A DNA stretch of 50,816 bases from an uncultured Christensenellaceae bacterium (GCA_910586675.1 CAJUJO010000008.1:3001-53816); one strand, 5' to 3'; shown: positions 24,151-32,351, counted from the stretch's first letter. Program-made: numbers and translations. The notes: a model not told the origin generated them from the letters alone.

Positions 24151-24178
24151 GACCTCGCTGTTTGCGAGGTCATATTTT
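24151..24178 (+). terminator. Rho-independent terminator after the ROK kinase gene
   Basis: GACCTCGC pairs with GCGAGGTC around a five-base loop, then ATATTTTTATT. It closes the convergent junction with the PadR-type gene. Confidence 0.8.
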
Positions 24179-25944
24179 TATTCTTTTTTCGGTTTTATCT
24201 GAATGTAATATAATAGTCCGAAGATTACGACGCCGAAGAAGAAAATAATCGGAATCACAACGTAAGTAGCTAACGCAGAGGCGCTTGTAAAATCAATATT
24301 TACACCCAGCGCTACGATCAAAGTAAAAATAACCAATAGCGCGTAAATGACGATCGCGTTAATAATTACAGGACTTGATCTGCGCAGCGCGCGTTCTGCA
24401 AACCGATTGGCGAACGCTACGCCCGTAACAAGCAATAGAGCCAGACCTATCCCCCAAATAAAGAAAGGAAGGAAGAGGGGAATCGAAAACTTTGACTGTA
24501 AGGCAAGAACGATGCTGCCCTCCGCAAGACAAATAAAGAAAAGGACGATGGCGCTTAAAAAGAGCGCTTTTCCTTTATTTACGATACTGCCGCTTATTTC
24601 CGCGCTTTCTGCGGAATACGTTCCGCCTGCCGTGGAGATTTTGATGCCGTCCTGCGCGGCGCGCGCTTCCAAATCGTAAAAATCAATTCCGCCGAGAGCA
24701 TGCGCTCTTTCGGGACGTGAAGAGTTTGTTTCCGAACCGTCCGTCTTGATTGCGCTATGATACAGTTTGTTGATTACGGTGCGGTATTCTTGTCCCGATT
24801 CCGTAAGTTGATTGACGGAGGAAAGTTCTTCTGTTTCCCGCATAACTTCTTCTGCAACGGGACGGGTGTAATAACTGTAATCGCCTTTGGTATCTTCCTG
24901 TGTTTCGGGCGGAGCATTTACAAGTTTGATATAATTTTCATGGATGAGCTGCCGTTCGCGGCGGCGGAACAGTTCGTCCTGTTCCTCGCGGATGCGCGCT
25001 TCCTGCTCCTCTAACTGACGGGCGTGCGTTTCCCGTTCGAGAGCAAGCTGCTCTTCCCGTTCTTTCAGAAGAGATTGATAGCGTTCCCGTTCCTCGGAAA
25101 TTTCCTGCTCTCTTTTCAGGATTTCTTCCGCACGGAGTGCGCGTTCCTGCTGTAATTCCAATTCGCGTTCTTTTAACTGTTCGCCGTAATTTTCCTGTTC
25201 GGAAGCGGCTTCGCTGCGTGCGGACAGCTCGGCTTTTTGTGCTTCGAGATCTTCCCGTTCGGCGTGGAGCGCTTCCCTGCATTGAATAAGTTCGGCTTCC
25301 GTGCGCGCGCGTTCTTCTTCCCACGCAGTTTTTCGTTCTGCAAATTCTTCTTCCGCGCGGGCGCGTTCTAATTCGAGGGCGAGCCGTTTTTCCGTAAGCT
25401 CAGCTTCCTGCTCGGCGCCGTCTCCGAACGAGGGGGAGTAGCCGAAGCTATCTTCGCCGTTTTCGCTGCGGTTTGGTACGCGGGAAGTGCTGCTCTTTAA
25501 TACGCGCATATTGACCACGGTCGGCGCGGGATTGTTGAAGTCGAAATCTTTATCGGAAATCAAACTGTCGATTACGGTACGGGAATATTCCCATTCCGCT
25601 TGATTTTGTTCGGAAATTTTTTTGCCTTCGTCAGTCAGGGAAAAGTACTTACGTCTTCCGCCGCCTACGGAGCCGCCCCAATAGGATGTAACGTAATTTT
25701 GTGCTTCCAACCGCTTTAACGCGCTGTAAAGAGAGGGCTGTTTCAGTGAATATTGTCCATGGCTCTTGTTTTCGATTTCGGCAATGATTTCATAACCGTA
25801 TTTATCTCCGTCGTAAAGGGCGCGGAGAATAATGGTGTTAATATGTCCGCGGATCAAATCCGCGCTGATAGATTTTTCTTCCTGTTTTTCTTCCCGTTTT
25901 TCGTCGTTTGTTTCGTTGTCGGGAAGAGGATATTCTTCAGTCAT
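24178..25944 (-). CDS. PadR-family regulator fused to a long coiled coil and four membrane segments
   Basis: A 588-residue protein with an unusual order. Residues 26-120 form a PadR winged helix (IRGHINTIILRALYDGDKYGYEI, then PSLYSALKRLE and GGGRRKYFSLTDEG). Residues about 177-340 are a charged coiled coil rich in Glu, Arg and Ala with heptad spacing. A linker with polar and aromatic residues follows, then four hydrophobic segments (about 460-482, 488-512, 527-548, 560-582). The layout suggests a DNA-binding regulator tethered to the membrane. GGAGG sits before ATG 25944, and a perfect promoter lies upstream. A longer reading from 26055 is possible but lacks a ribosome site. Sensing or partner roles are unknown. 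Confidence 0.8.
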   Translation of the reverse strand: MTEEYPLPDNETNDEKREEKQEEKSISADLIRGHINTIILRALYDGDKYGYEIIAEIENKSHGQYSLKQPSLYSALKRLEAQNYVTSYWGGSVGGGRRKYFSLTDEGKKISEQNQAEWEYSRTVIDSLISDKDFDFNNPAPTVVNMRVLKSSTSRVPNRSENGEDSFGYSPSFGDGAEQEAELTEKRLALELERARAEEEFAERKTAWEEERARTEAELIQCREALHAEREDLEAQKAELSARSEAASEQENYGEQLKERELELQQERALRAEEILKREQEISEERERYQSLLKEREEQLALERETHARQLEEQEARIREEQDELFRRRERQLIHENYIKLVNAPPETQEDTKGDYSYYTRPVAEEVMRETEELSSVNQLTESGQEYRTVINKLYHSAIKTDGSETNSSRPERAHALGGIDFYDLEARAAQDGIKISTAGGTYSAESAEISGSIVNKGKALFLSAIVLFFICLAEGSIVLALQSKFSIPLFLPFFIWGIGLALLLVTGVAFANRFAERALRRSSPVIINAIVIYALLVIFTLIVALGVNIDFTSASALATYVVIPIIFFFGVVIFGLLYYIQIKPKKE

Positions 25945-25971
25945 TACGTTTCCTCCGTATAAATCTCCTAT

Positions 25972-26000
25972 ATTATACAGGATACGATAAATTTTGTCAA
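25972..26000 (-). promoter_or_regulatory. Consensus sigma-A promoter of the PadR-type gene
   Basis: Minus strand TTGACA (26000-25995), 17-base spacer, TATAAT (25977-25972), a perfect match. The leader is about 21 bases and carries GGAGG. The near-palindrome at 26012-26026 lies 12 bases upstream of the -35 box. Confidence 0.8.
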
Positions 26001-26011
26001 TAGTCAAAGTA

Positions 26012-26026
26012 TTATGTCTGGCATAA
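26012..26026. repeat. Near-palindromic 15-mer, copy 2
   Basis: TTATGTCTGGCATAA, a partial dyad between the divergent PadR-type and ykvI-like genes. It shares about 20 bases, with one difference, with copy 1 (11145-11159). It could be an operator. Confidence 0.5.
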
Positions 26027-26054
26027 AAAACGGATTTTTTATCAAAAAACGGCA

Positions 26055-26076
26055 TATGACAGGGTTATTTGTCATA
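26055..26076. promoter_or_regulatory. Candidate operator overlapping the ykvI promoter
   Basis: TATGACA and TGTCATA form a perfect seven-base inverted repeat with an eight-base spacer. It overlaps the -10 box of the ykvI-like gene. PadR-family operators are often ATGT-N8-ACAT-type dyads with the same eight-base gap, so the divergent PadR-type protein is the natural candidate binder. Confidence 0.5.
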
Positions 26077-26078
26077 AT
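26070..26078 (+). promoter_or_regulatory. Extended -10 promoter before the ykvI-like gene
   Basis: TGTCATAAT matches the TGnTATAAT pattern with one difference. It ends eight bases before the ATG at 26087, predicting a leaderless mRNA. No good -35 hexamer is seen. Confidence 0.4.
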
Positions 26079-26086
26079 GAAAAAAG

Positions 26087-27268
26087 ATGGGGATTATAGG
26101 AGCGACTTTTTTTATCGTAGGAACAAGCATCGGGGCGGGTTTTATATCGGGAGCCGAACTCGTCCGTTTTTTTCCGTGCGAGCGTTTTTTATTACCGATA
26201 CTTATCTCCTCGGCGGCGTTTTGTGCGATGTGCGTCGTTTTTCTTTCTGCAGGGCGCAGATACGGCGGATATAAAGGGACGGTCAATGCTTTTTTTGGGA
26301 GGGCGGCACCTGCGGTAATTGCCTTAATTTGTTTTTCGGGATTTATTCCGTGCGCCGGAATGCTTGCGGGGCTTGATGCATTGCTGCCTGATTTGAAGCC
26401 GCTTGCGTCGATTATCGGACTTTTGATTGCCTGGGTGATTGCAAAAAATGGAGCTAAGGGAATATCGGTGATGAATTTTGTTCTCGTGCCCGCGCTGCTT
26501 TTTTTCGTATTTTTTTACGGGCGCGGCAGTCTTGAATTTTATTATCCGTTTCGCGCCGGATTTTACGGGATTGGCGGGGGAATATTATACGCGGGAATGA
26601 ATGCTTTTCTTGCCGCACCTGTGCTCATGGAGGCGGGGAAAAGTATGAAGCGTGTCGTGCTGCCCTCAATTCTGGCTTCCGCTGTGATCGCCGCTTGCGC
26701 CGTATGTATTCTCGGAAAAATTTACCGCGAGGGTGCGGGGGCGATCGGTGCCGAAATGCCGTTTCTCTATGCCATGCGTGGTAATCGGATTTTTTATGCG
26801 GCGAGCGCGCTCGCCATCATGACCTCGCTTACGGCATCCGTATATCCGCTTTTTTCCGCCTGCAACGGAATCAGGGCGGGAAGGGCTGCAAAAAACGCCG
26901 CAAAGGCGGGAATGCTCTTTGCGGCGTTTGCGCTCTCCCGATTGGGGCTCGGGGGAATAGTTCGGTATTTTTATCCCGTGTTGGGTGCGTTCGGATTGTT
27001 TTTATCAGCTTTCGGAATTTTTCACGATTGCTTTTTCCAGAAGCACCACAAGAAAATACATTCCTGCGGCGAGCAAGCAGAGAATGCAAGTCGCGCTCAT
27101 GACGAGGTCGAGCTTGAAAACCTGCCCGCCGTAAACGATAAGATATCCGAGCCCCGCTTTGGAAACGATGTATTCGCCCATAATAGAACCGATCCATGCC
27201 ATGCCGACGTTAACTTTCAGCATAGAGATAAAGGAATTAAGCGAGGAGGGAACGACGAGTTTTTGTAA
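26087..27268 (+). CDS. YkvI-family membrane transporter-like protein with an overlong C-terminus
   Basis: A multi-span membrane protein of the YkvI group, related to amino-acid/neurotransmitter-symporter folds; substrate unknown. The N-terminus FIVGTSIGAGFISGAELVRFF has the unwound first helix with the family GxGxxSG pattern. About nine to ten hydrophobic segments fill residues 1-313. From about residue 314 the sequence is polar and mirrors, in antisense, the end of the ABC permease gene on the other strand; the frame runs 264 bases into it. The homologous part probably ends near residue 315-320, so the tail may be real read-on or a lost stop. No Shine-Dalgarno sequence is seen. It is divergent from the PadR-type gene. 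Confidence 0.72.
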   Translation: MGIIGATFFIVGTSIGAGFISGAELVRFFPCERFLLPILISSAAFCAMCVVFLSAGRRYGGYKGTVNAFFGRAAPAVIALICFSGFIPCAGMLAGLDALLPDLKPLASIIGLLIAWVIAKNGAKGISVMNFVLVPALLFFVFFYGRGSLEFYYPFRAGFYGIGGGILYAGMNAFLAAPVLMEAGKSMKRVVLPSILASAVIAACAVCILGKIYREGAGAIGAEMPFLYAMRGNRIFYAASALAIMTSLTASVYPLFSACNGIRAGRAAKNAAKAGMLFAAFALSRLGLGGIVRYFYPVLGAFGLFLSAFGIFHDCFFQKHHKKIHSCGEQAENASRAHDEVELENLPAVNDKISEPRFGNDVFAHNRTDPCHADVNFQHRDKGIKRGGNDEFL

Positions 27269-27820
27269 AATTTGCAGCTTGCTTGCACCCATCGAGCGCA
27301 GGAGCAGAATTTTATTCGAATCTGTGGCGATGAACGCGCTCAACATATGCATGACGGCGACGATCAGCCCGACAAGAACGGTCATAAATACGATGGCTTT
27401 GCTTCCCGTACCGCACCATATGATGATGAGGGGGCCGAGTGCGATTTTCGGAAGGGCGTTCAGAACGACGATATACGGTTCGAGAACCTTTCGCAGCGTA
27501 TCGCTCCACCAAAGCGCGAGCGCGATCGCGCAGCCGAGCACCACGGCAATTAAAAATCCGAGTATAGTTTCCCCGAGCGTTACGCCGATGTGGTAAAACA
27601 ACGTGCCGTCGCGGTACAAAGAGGCGATCGTCGCGCCGATGCGCGAGGGAGAGCTGGTGATAAAGGGATCTGCCCATCCGCATACGGTAACCAATTCCCA
27701 CAATCCGAGCAAAGCCGCGAGCAAGCCGATCCGAAGCGCCCATACGAGCCAAAGATTGCGTTTTTGTTTTTTGAGATACTGCGCGTGTTCGCGCGAATAA
27801 ATAATTTCTTTGTTTTTCAT
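27005..27820 (-). CDS. ABC transporter permease (SsuC/TauC/ThiX type)
   Basis: Inner-membrane permease of an importer for small organic nutrients. The 271-residue protein has six hydrophobic segments and the BPD-type coupling region (ASKLQILQKLVVPSSLNSFISMLK, with the conserved G/S-x-A-x-x-x-Q-x-l-x-k-V pattern). The start at 27820 is in an ATGA overlap with the ATPase stop, with AAGGAG nine bases upstream; the longer reading from 27853 is not needed. It is the third gene of the solute-binding protein, ATPase, permease unit, and its end overlaps the ykvI frame on the other strand. Confidence 0.9.
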   Translation of the reverse strand: MKNKEIIYSREHAQYLKKQKRNLWLVWALRIGLLAALLGLWELVTVCGWADPFITSSPSRIGATIASLYRDGTLFYHIGVTLGETILGFLIAVVLGCAIALALWWSDTLRKVLEPYIVVLNALPKIALGPLIIIWCGTGSKAIVFMTVLVGLIVAVMHMLSAFIATDSNKILLLRSMGASKLQILQKLVVPSSLNSFISMLKVNVGMAWIGSIMGEYIVSKAGLGYLIVYGGQVFKLDLVMSATCILCLLAAGMYFLVVLLEKAIVKNSES

Positions 27821-28554
27821 CCGTTTAACTCCTTCCAGAGCAATTCGAACCAAGCGGAGAATTGCGGCATTTCCCGCCGCCTGAGCGGATTTTTTACTTC
27901 TCCGAAGTCCATTTCATGCGAGAAGCGGACGCACGCGGGGCGCGCGGAGAGTACGAGAATGCGGTCTGCAAGCGAAATGGCTTCGGAAATATCGTGCGTG
28001 ATGAGGATTGCCGTTTTTCCCTCGCTCCGAATGATTTCGGATACGTCCTCGCAAACGTTGAGCCGCGTTTGATAGTCGAGCGCGGAAAAAGGTTCGTCGA
28101 GCAGAAGAATATCGGGATCGGTGGAAAGCGTCCTGATAAGAGCGGCGCGCTGCCGCATTCCGCCCGAAAGCTGGGCGGGGTAACTTTGCAGGAAATCTTT
28201 CAGTCCGTATTTTTCCGCAAGCGCCCGCGCGCGTTCCCGATGTTCGGGTTCTTTGAGCTTCTTGATTTCGAGGGGGAGAAAAATGTTTTTTTCGATGGTG
28301 CGCCAGGGGAAGAGTTCATCTTTTTGCAGCATATAGCCGAAGCTTCCCTCGCTGATTACCGTTCCGCCGGAAGGTTTCAGCAGCCCCGCCGCAAGCGACA
28401 AAAGCGTGCTTTTTCCGCACCCCGAAGGACCTATAATAGCCACGAATTCGCCTTCGGCGACGGAAAAAGTAAGGTTTTCCGCCGCCGTCGTTTCGCCGCG
28501 TTTGGTATGGTAGATGAGTTTTACGTTCTGGAATTGCAAAATATCTTTTTTCAT
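27817..28554 (-). CDS. ABC transporter ATPase (SsuB/TauB/ThiZ type)
   Basis: Cytoplasmic nucleotide-binding subunit that drives the importer. The 245 residues hold Walker A GPSGCGKST, Q-loop MLQKDELFPWRT, signature LSGGMRQR, Walker B ILLLDEPFSALD and the switch histidine (LITHD). The gene lies between the substrate-binding protein (41-base gap) and the permease (four-base overlap). The Q-loop and length place it in the nitrate/sulfonate/taurine subfamily. Confidence 0.93.
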   Translation of the reverse strand: MKKDILQFQNVKLIYHTKRGETTAAENLTFSVAEGEFVAIIGPSGCGKSTLLSLAAGLLKPSGGTVISEGSFGYMLQKDELFPWRTIEKNIFLPLEIKKLKEPEHRERARALAEKYGLKDFLQSYPAQLSGGMRQRAALIRTLSTDPDILLLDEPFSALDYQTRLNVCEDVSEIIRSEGKTAILITHDISEAISLADRILVLSARPACVRFSHEMDFGEVKNPLRRREMPQFSAWFELLWKELNG

Positions 28555-28595
28555 ATTGTTTTTCCGTCCGTATCCTTACCCCGATTGTGCGGGGA

Positions 28596-29591
28596 TTATT
28601 TTAATTTTTCGTAAACGTCCTTTGCGTAGCTGTTGTCTACGATTTTTGAAAAGTCCGCGCGGGAAGGCAGTTCACCCGCGCTTTCGATAATGTCCTGTAA
28701 GCGGTTAAAGCTCTCTTCGGGCATGACCATATCGGTAAACCAGGAGTCTATTTTCTGATAACTCTTGATGCTTGTCGTAATAGAATTATAGGAAGTAGAA
28801 GGGAATTGTTTATACAGGTGGGTCGCAATCGTTTCCGCATCTTCTTCCTGCGCATATCTGACGGCTTTCAAAATGGCGCGAAGGAATCCGCGCGCAGTAT
28901 CCTCGTTTTTATCTAGCCAAGAGCGCTTTGCGATGTATCCCGTATAAGGTACGACGCCGCCCGCTTCGCCGACTGCCGCTACGATGTACCCCTTGCCCGC
29001 CGCCTGATACTCGGAAGCGGTAGGCTCGAACATGGTGCAGTAATCGGCGGTGCCGCTTTCAAACGCTCCCGTCATGAGGTTAAACTGTACGTCGAAATTC
29101 AGATTGATATCTGCGGCGGTAAAACCGTTTTCTTTCAAAACATATTCGAAAGTCATGGCGGGCACGCCGCCTTTTCTTCCCGCAAGAATTTCCTTGCCTT
29201 TGATGTCCGTCCATTTGAAATCGGGCTCGGCTTTCCGCGACACGAGGAAAGAACCGTCGCGCTTGGTGAGCTGTCCGAATACCGTGGGAACATCTTTCGC
29301 GCCGCCGAGCTGTACGTAAATCGCCGCTTCCGGGCCGCAGAATCCGATGTCGGAATCGCCCGAAAGGACGGATGCCATTACGTTATCGGCTCCGCCTCCG
29401 TTGGTAAGTTCTATTTTCAGTCCTTCTTCTTCGAAATATCCGAGAGAGTCTGCAAGATACATGGGGGCATAAAAGACGGAATGAGTAACTTCGTTTACTT
29501 TAACGGTCGTCAATCCGTCCGATTCTCCGCATGCCGAGAGAGGGAGGAGGGCAAAGAGCGCCGCTCCTGTAATTGCTAATGATTTTCTCAT
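28596..29591 (-). CDS. Substrate-binding lipoprotein of an NMT1/SsuA-type ABC importer
   Basis: Extracytoplasmic receptor of the importer. The 331-residue product has a lipoprotein signal (lipobox LSAC, Cys21) and the NMT1/THI5/SsuA fold: NEVTHSVFYAPMYLADSLGYFEEEGL, GGADNVMASVLSGDSDIGFCGPEAA and KGKEILAGRKGGVPAMTFEYVL. Related proteins bind sulfonates, taurine, nitrate or thiamin pyrimidines, and the ligand cannot be told. No thiamin riboswitch is seen upstream. GGAG precedes ATG 29591. The promoter (29621-29650) overlaps that of valS. Confidence 0.88.
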   Translation of the reverse strand: MRKSLAITGAALFALLPLSACGESDGLTTVKVNEVTHSVFYAPMYLADSLGYFEEEGLKIELTNGGGADNVMASVLSGDSDIGFCGPEAAIYVQLGGAKDVPTVFGQLTKRDGSFLVSRKAEPDFKWTDIKGKEILAGRKGGVPAMTFEYVLKENGFTAADINLNFDVQFNLMTGAFESGTADYCTMFEPTASEYQAAGKGYIVAAVGEAGGVVPYTGYIAKRSWLDKNEDTARGFLRAILKAVRYAQEEDAETIATHLYKQFPSTSYNSITTSIKSYQKIDSWFTDMVMPEESFNRLQDIIESAGELPSRADFSKIVDNSYAKDVYEKLK

Positions 29592-29620
29592 AGTTGGCTC
29601 CATAAATTTTAATATAATAT

Positions 29621-29650
29621 ATTGTATGTCGGCGGCTTAATAATTGACAA
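29621..29650 (-). promoter_or_regulatory. Promoter of the NMT1-type importer operon
   Basis: Minus strand TTGTCA (29650-29645), 18-base spacer, TACAAT (29626-29621). Its -35 box occupies nearly the same bases as the valS -35 box on the other strand. Confidence 0.55.
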
Positions 29651-29672
29651 CGCGCAGGAAAAGGAATATAAT
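29644..29672 (+). promoter_or_regulatory. Consensus sigma-A promoter of valS
   Basis: TTGACA (29644-29649), 17-base spacer, TATAAT (29667-29672). The predicted leader is only about 30 bases, too short for a T-box. Confidence 0.8.
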
Positions 29673-29708
29673 GAAACCTGTATTGTAATCGGCAGGACGG
29701 AATTTTTT

Positions 29709-32339
29709 ATGACAGATATGCAAACGACGTATGATCCCAAACAGTTCGAAGAGAGAATTTACGGAGAATGGGAAAAAAAGGGATATTTCAAGGCGCGCGT
29801 CAACCACGACAAGGTACCGTTTACGGTCATGATGCCCCCCCCTAACGTTACGGGGCAGCTTCATATGGGGCATGCGATGGACGAGACCATTCAGGATACG
29901 GTCGTCCGTTTCAAGCGTATGCAGGGATATTCCGTTTTGTGGCTTCCCGGTGTGGACCACGCCGCGCTTGCTACGGAAGTTAAAATTTGTGAAAAGCTGA
30001 GGGACGAGGGCGTTAAAAAAGAGGATCTCGGCAGAGAGGAGTTCTTAAAGCGCGCTTGGGCTTGGAAGGAAAAGTATGGCGGGAGGATTGTCGAACAGCT
30101 CAAAAAGCTCGGTTGTTCCTGCGATTGGTCGCGCCTTGCTTTTACGATGGACGAACGATGCTCCGCCGCCGTCCGCGAGGCGTTCTTTACATTATATAAA
30201 AAAGGACTCGTTTATCGCGGCAGCCGCATTATTAATTGGTGCCCCGGCTGTAAGACGGCGCTTTCCGACGTGGAGGTGGAGTATTCCGAAGACGCAGGAA
30301 ACTTTTGGTATTTTGCTTATCCCGTGGAGGGCTCCGACGAAAAGATCACGATTGCGACGACGCGTCCCGAAACGATGCTCGGGGATACCGCCGTCGCCGT
30401 AAATCCCGCAGATAAGCGGTATGCCTCCTTGGTTGGAAAAACGCTTCTCCTTCCCTTGACGGACAGGAAAATTCCCGTCGTTGCGGACGATTACGTCGAT
30501 CCCGAATTCGGAACGGGCGCCGTTAAAATCACGCCCGCGCACGACCCCAACGACTTTGAAGTGGGGCTTCGCAACAATCTTCCGTCCATCCGCATTATGA
30601 ACGACGACGGAACGATGAATGAAGAAGCGGGGGAGTTTACGGGTTTAGACCGTTATGAAGCAAGAAAACGCGTTGTTGCTGCAATGGACAAGCTCGGTCT
30701 GCTCGTAAAAATCGAGCCGCATACGCACAACGTCGGACATTGCCAACGCTGTCATTCGGTCGTGGAACCGCTCGTTTCCAAACAGTGGTTCGTTAAAATG
30801 CAACCTCTCGCAAAACCCGCGATCGAAGCAGTGGTTAAGAATAAAACGAAATTCACGCCCGATCGCTTTGCGAAAATTTATTATAATTGGCTGGAAAACA
30901 TTAAAGATTGGTGTATTTCCCGTCAGCTTTGGTGGGGGCATCGCATTCCTGTTTGGTATTGCGCAGATTGCGGGGAACTGATTTGCGAACGAAAGGAGCC
31001 GACCGTCTGCCCCAAATGCGGAAGTCGTTCGCTTACGCAGGACGAGGACGTGCTCGATACCTGGTTTTCTTCCGCGCTTTGGCCGTTCTCCACGCTTGGC
31101 TGGCCCAAAGAAACGGCGGATTTCAAGTATTTTTATCCGACGGATGCACTCGTTACAGGTTACGATATTATTCCCTTCTGGGTTATGCGCATGATGTTTT
31201 CGGGCATCGAGCAGACGGGGAAAGTGCCGTTTCGCGACGTCATTATTCACGGACTCGTACGCGACGAGCAGGGGCGGAAGATGAGCAAGTCGCTCGGAAA
31301 CGGAATCGACCCGCTTGAAGTGATTGAAAAATACGGCACGGACTCCCTGCGCCTTTCCCTGCTTACGGGCGTCGCACCCGGAAACGATACGCGGTTTACC
31401 GACGCAAAGGTGGAAGCGGCACGCAACTTTATCAATAAAGTCTGGAATGCGGCGCGTTTCGTTCTCATGAACGCCAAAGGCGCGGAAATTCCCGCTTTGG
31501 AAGGGATAAGGCTGCAGCCCGCAGACCGCTGGATCATTTCCAAATTGCAGGCGTGTATTCGTGAAGTTACGCTCTCCATGCAAAAATACGATTTGGGGAT
31601 CGCGGCGGATAAGCTCGTTGATTTTATGTGGAACGACTTTTGCGATTGGTATATCGAGCTTTCCAAACCCGCGCTTTACGGCGGCGACGCAGAGAAGAAG
31701 CGCGGGGTGCTCGGCGTGCTTCTGTTTGTTCTGGAAAACGCGCTGAAACTGCTTCATCCGTTTATCCCGTTCGTAACCGAAGAAATTTACGGATATTTGC
31801 CGAACACGAAGGGGAGTATTATGACGGCGGATTATCCGCGGTATAATACAAAGCTTGCCTATAAAAAGGAAGCCAAAGCATTTGAAGGCGTGATCGAACT
31901 CATTAAAGCCGTACGTGCAATGAAGGTTTCCGTCAATTGCCCGCCGTCCAAGAAGGTGCATCTGTACCTCGTTGCCGAAAATAAGCGGATGGTCAATCAG
32001 AATAAAAGCTCGATTCTGCGCCTTGCCGGTGCGGGCGAAATCGATTTTATCGAAAACGGCGCGCAAGCGGGCGGAAAGACGGTTTCGCAGGTATGCGAGC
32101 TGGGACATCTCTTTATTCTGCTTGGCGAACTTGTCGATTTGGAGGAAGAGCGCGCGCGCCTTGCCAAGGAATTGGAGAGGGTACTCGGGGAAATCGGGCG
32201 CGCAGGCGGTAAGCTTGCAAACAATAATTTCGTTTCCAAAGCGCCGAAAAAGCTTGTGGACGCTGAACGGGCGAAATTGGAAAAATATATCGATATGAAA
32301 TCGAAAATTGAAAAACAAATTAAAGAGCTTGCCGAATAA
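29709..32339 (+). CDS. valS: Valyl-tRNA synthetase
   Basis: Charges tRNA-Val and edits misactivated threonine. The 876-residue protein has the class I motif PPPNVTGQLHMGHAMD (HMGH at 52-55), the editing-domain segment TTRPETMLGDTAVAV, the KMSKS motif (524-528) and a C-terminal coiled-coil arm with AKELERVLGEIGRAGG and KLANNNFVSKAP, characteristic of ValS. ATG 29709 fits family length; ATG 29718 is also possible, and the nearest ribosome site (AGGACGGA) is modest. It has its own promoter and terminator, with no T-box leader despite the usual link of such leaders with clostridial synthetases. Confidence 0.97.
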   Translation: MTDMQTTYDPKQFEERIYGEWEKKGYFKARVNHDKVPFTVMMPPPNVTGQLHMGHAMDETIQDTVVRFKRMQGYSVLWLPGVDHAALATEVKICEKLRDEGVKKEDLGREEFLKRAWAWKEKYGGRIVEQLKKLGCSCDWSRLAFTMDERCSAAVREAFFTLYKKGLVYRGSRIINWCPGCKTALSDVEVEYSEDAGNFWYFAYPVEGSDEKITIATTRPETMLGDTAVAVNPADKRYASLVGKTLLLPLTDRKIPVVADDYVDPEFGTGAVKITPAHDPNDFEVGLRNNLPSIRIMNDDGTMNEEAGEFTGLDRYEARKRVVAAMDKLGLLVKIEPHTHNVGHCQRCHSVVEPLVSKQWFVKMQPLAKPAIEAVVKNKTKFTPDRFAKIYYNWLENIKDWCISRQLWWGHRIPVWYCADCGELICERKEPTVCPKCGSRSLTQDEDVLDTWFSSALWPFSTLGWPKETADFKYFYPTDALVTGYDIIPFWVMRMMFSGIEQTGKVPFRDVIIHGLVRDEQGRKMSKSLGNGIDPLEVIEKYGTDSLRLSLLTGVAPGNDTRFTDAKVEAARNFINKVWNAARFVLMNAKGAEIPALEGIRLQPADRWIISKLQACIREVTLSMQKYDLGIAADKLVDFMWNDFCDWYIELSKPALYGGDAEKKRGVLGVLLFVLENALKLLHPFIPFVTEEIYGYLPNTKGSIMTADYPRYNTKLAYKKEAKAFEGVIELIKAVRAMKVSVNCPPSKKVHLYLVAENKRMVNQNKSSILRLAGAGEIDFIENGAQAGGKTVSQVCELGHLFILLGELVDLEEERARLAKELERVLGEIGRAGGKLANNNFVSKAPKKLVDAERAKLEKYIDMKSKIEKQIKELAE

Positions 32340-32351
32340 TTGTTGGAGAGG

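Noticed and set aside
29600..29708. T-box leader for valS
   Set aside because: The promoter leaves a leader of only about 30 bases, too short for a T-box.
29592..29708. Thiamin riboswitch before the NMT1-type importer
   Set aside because: No conserved TPP-riboswitch stems or CUGAGA-type sequence fit in the short leader.
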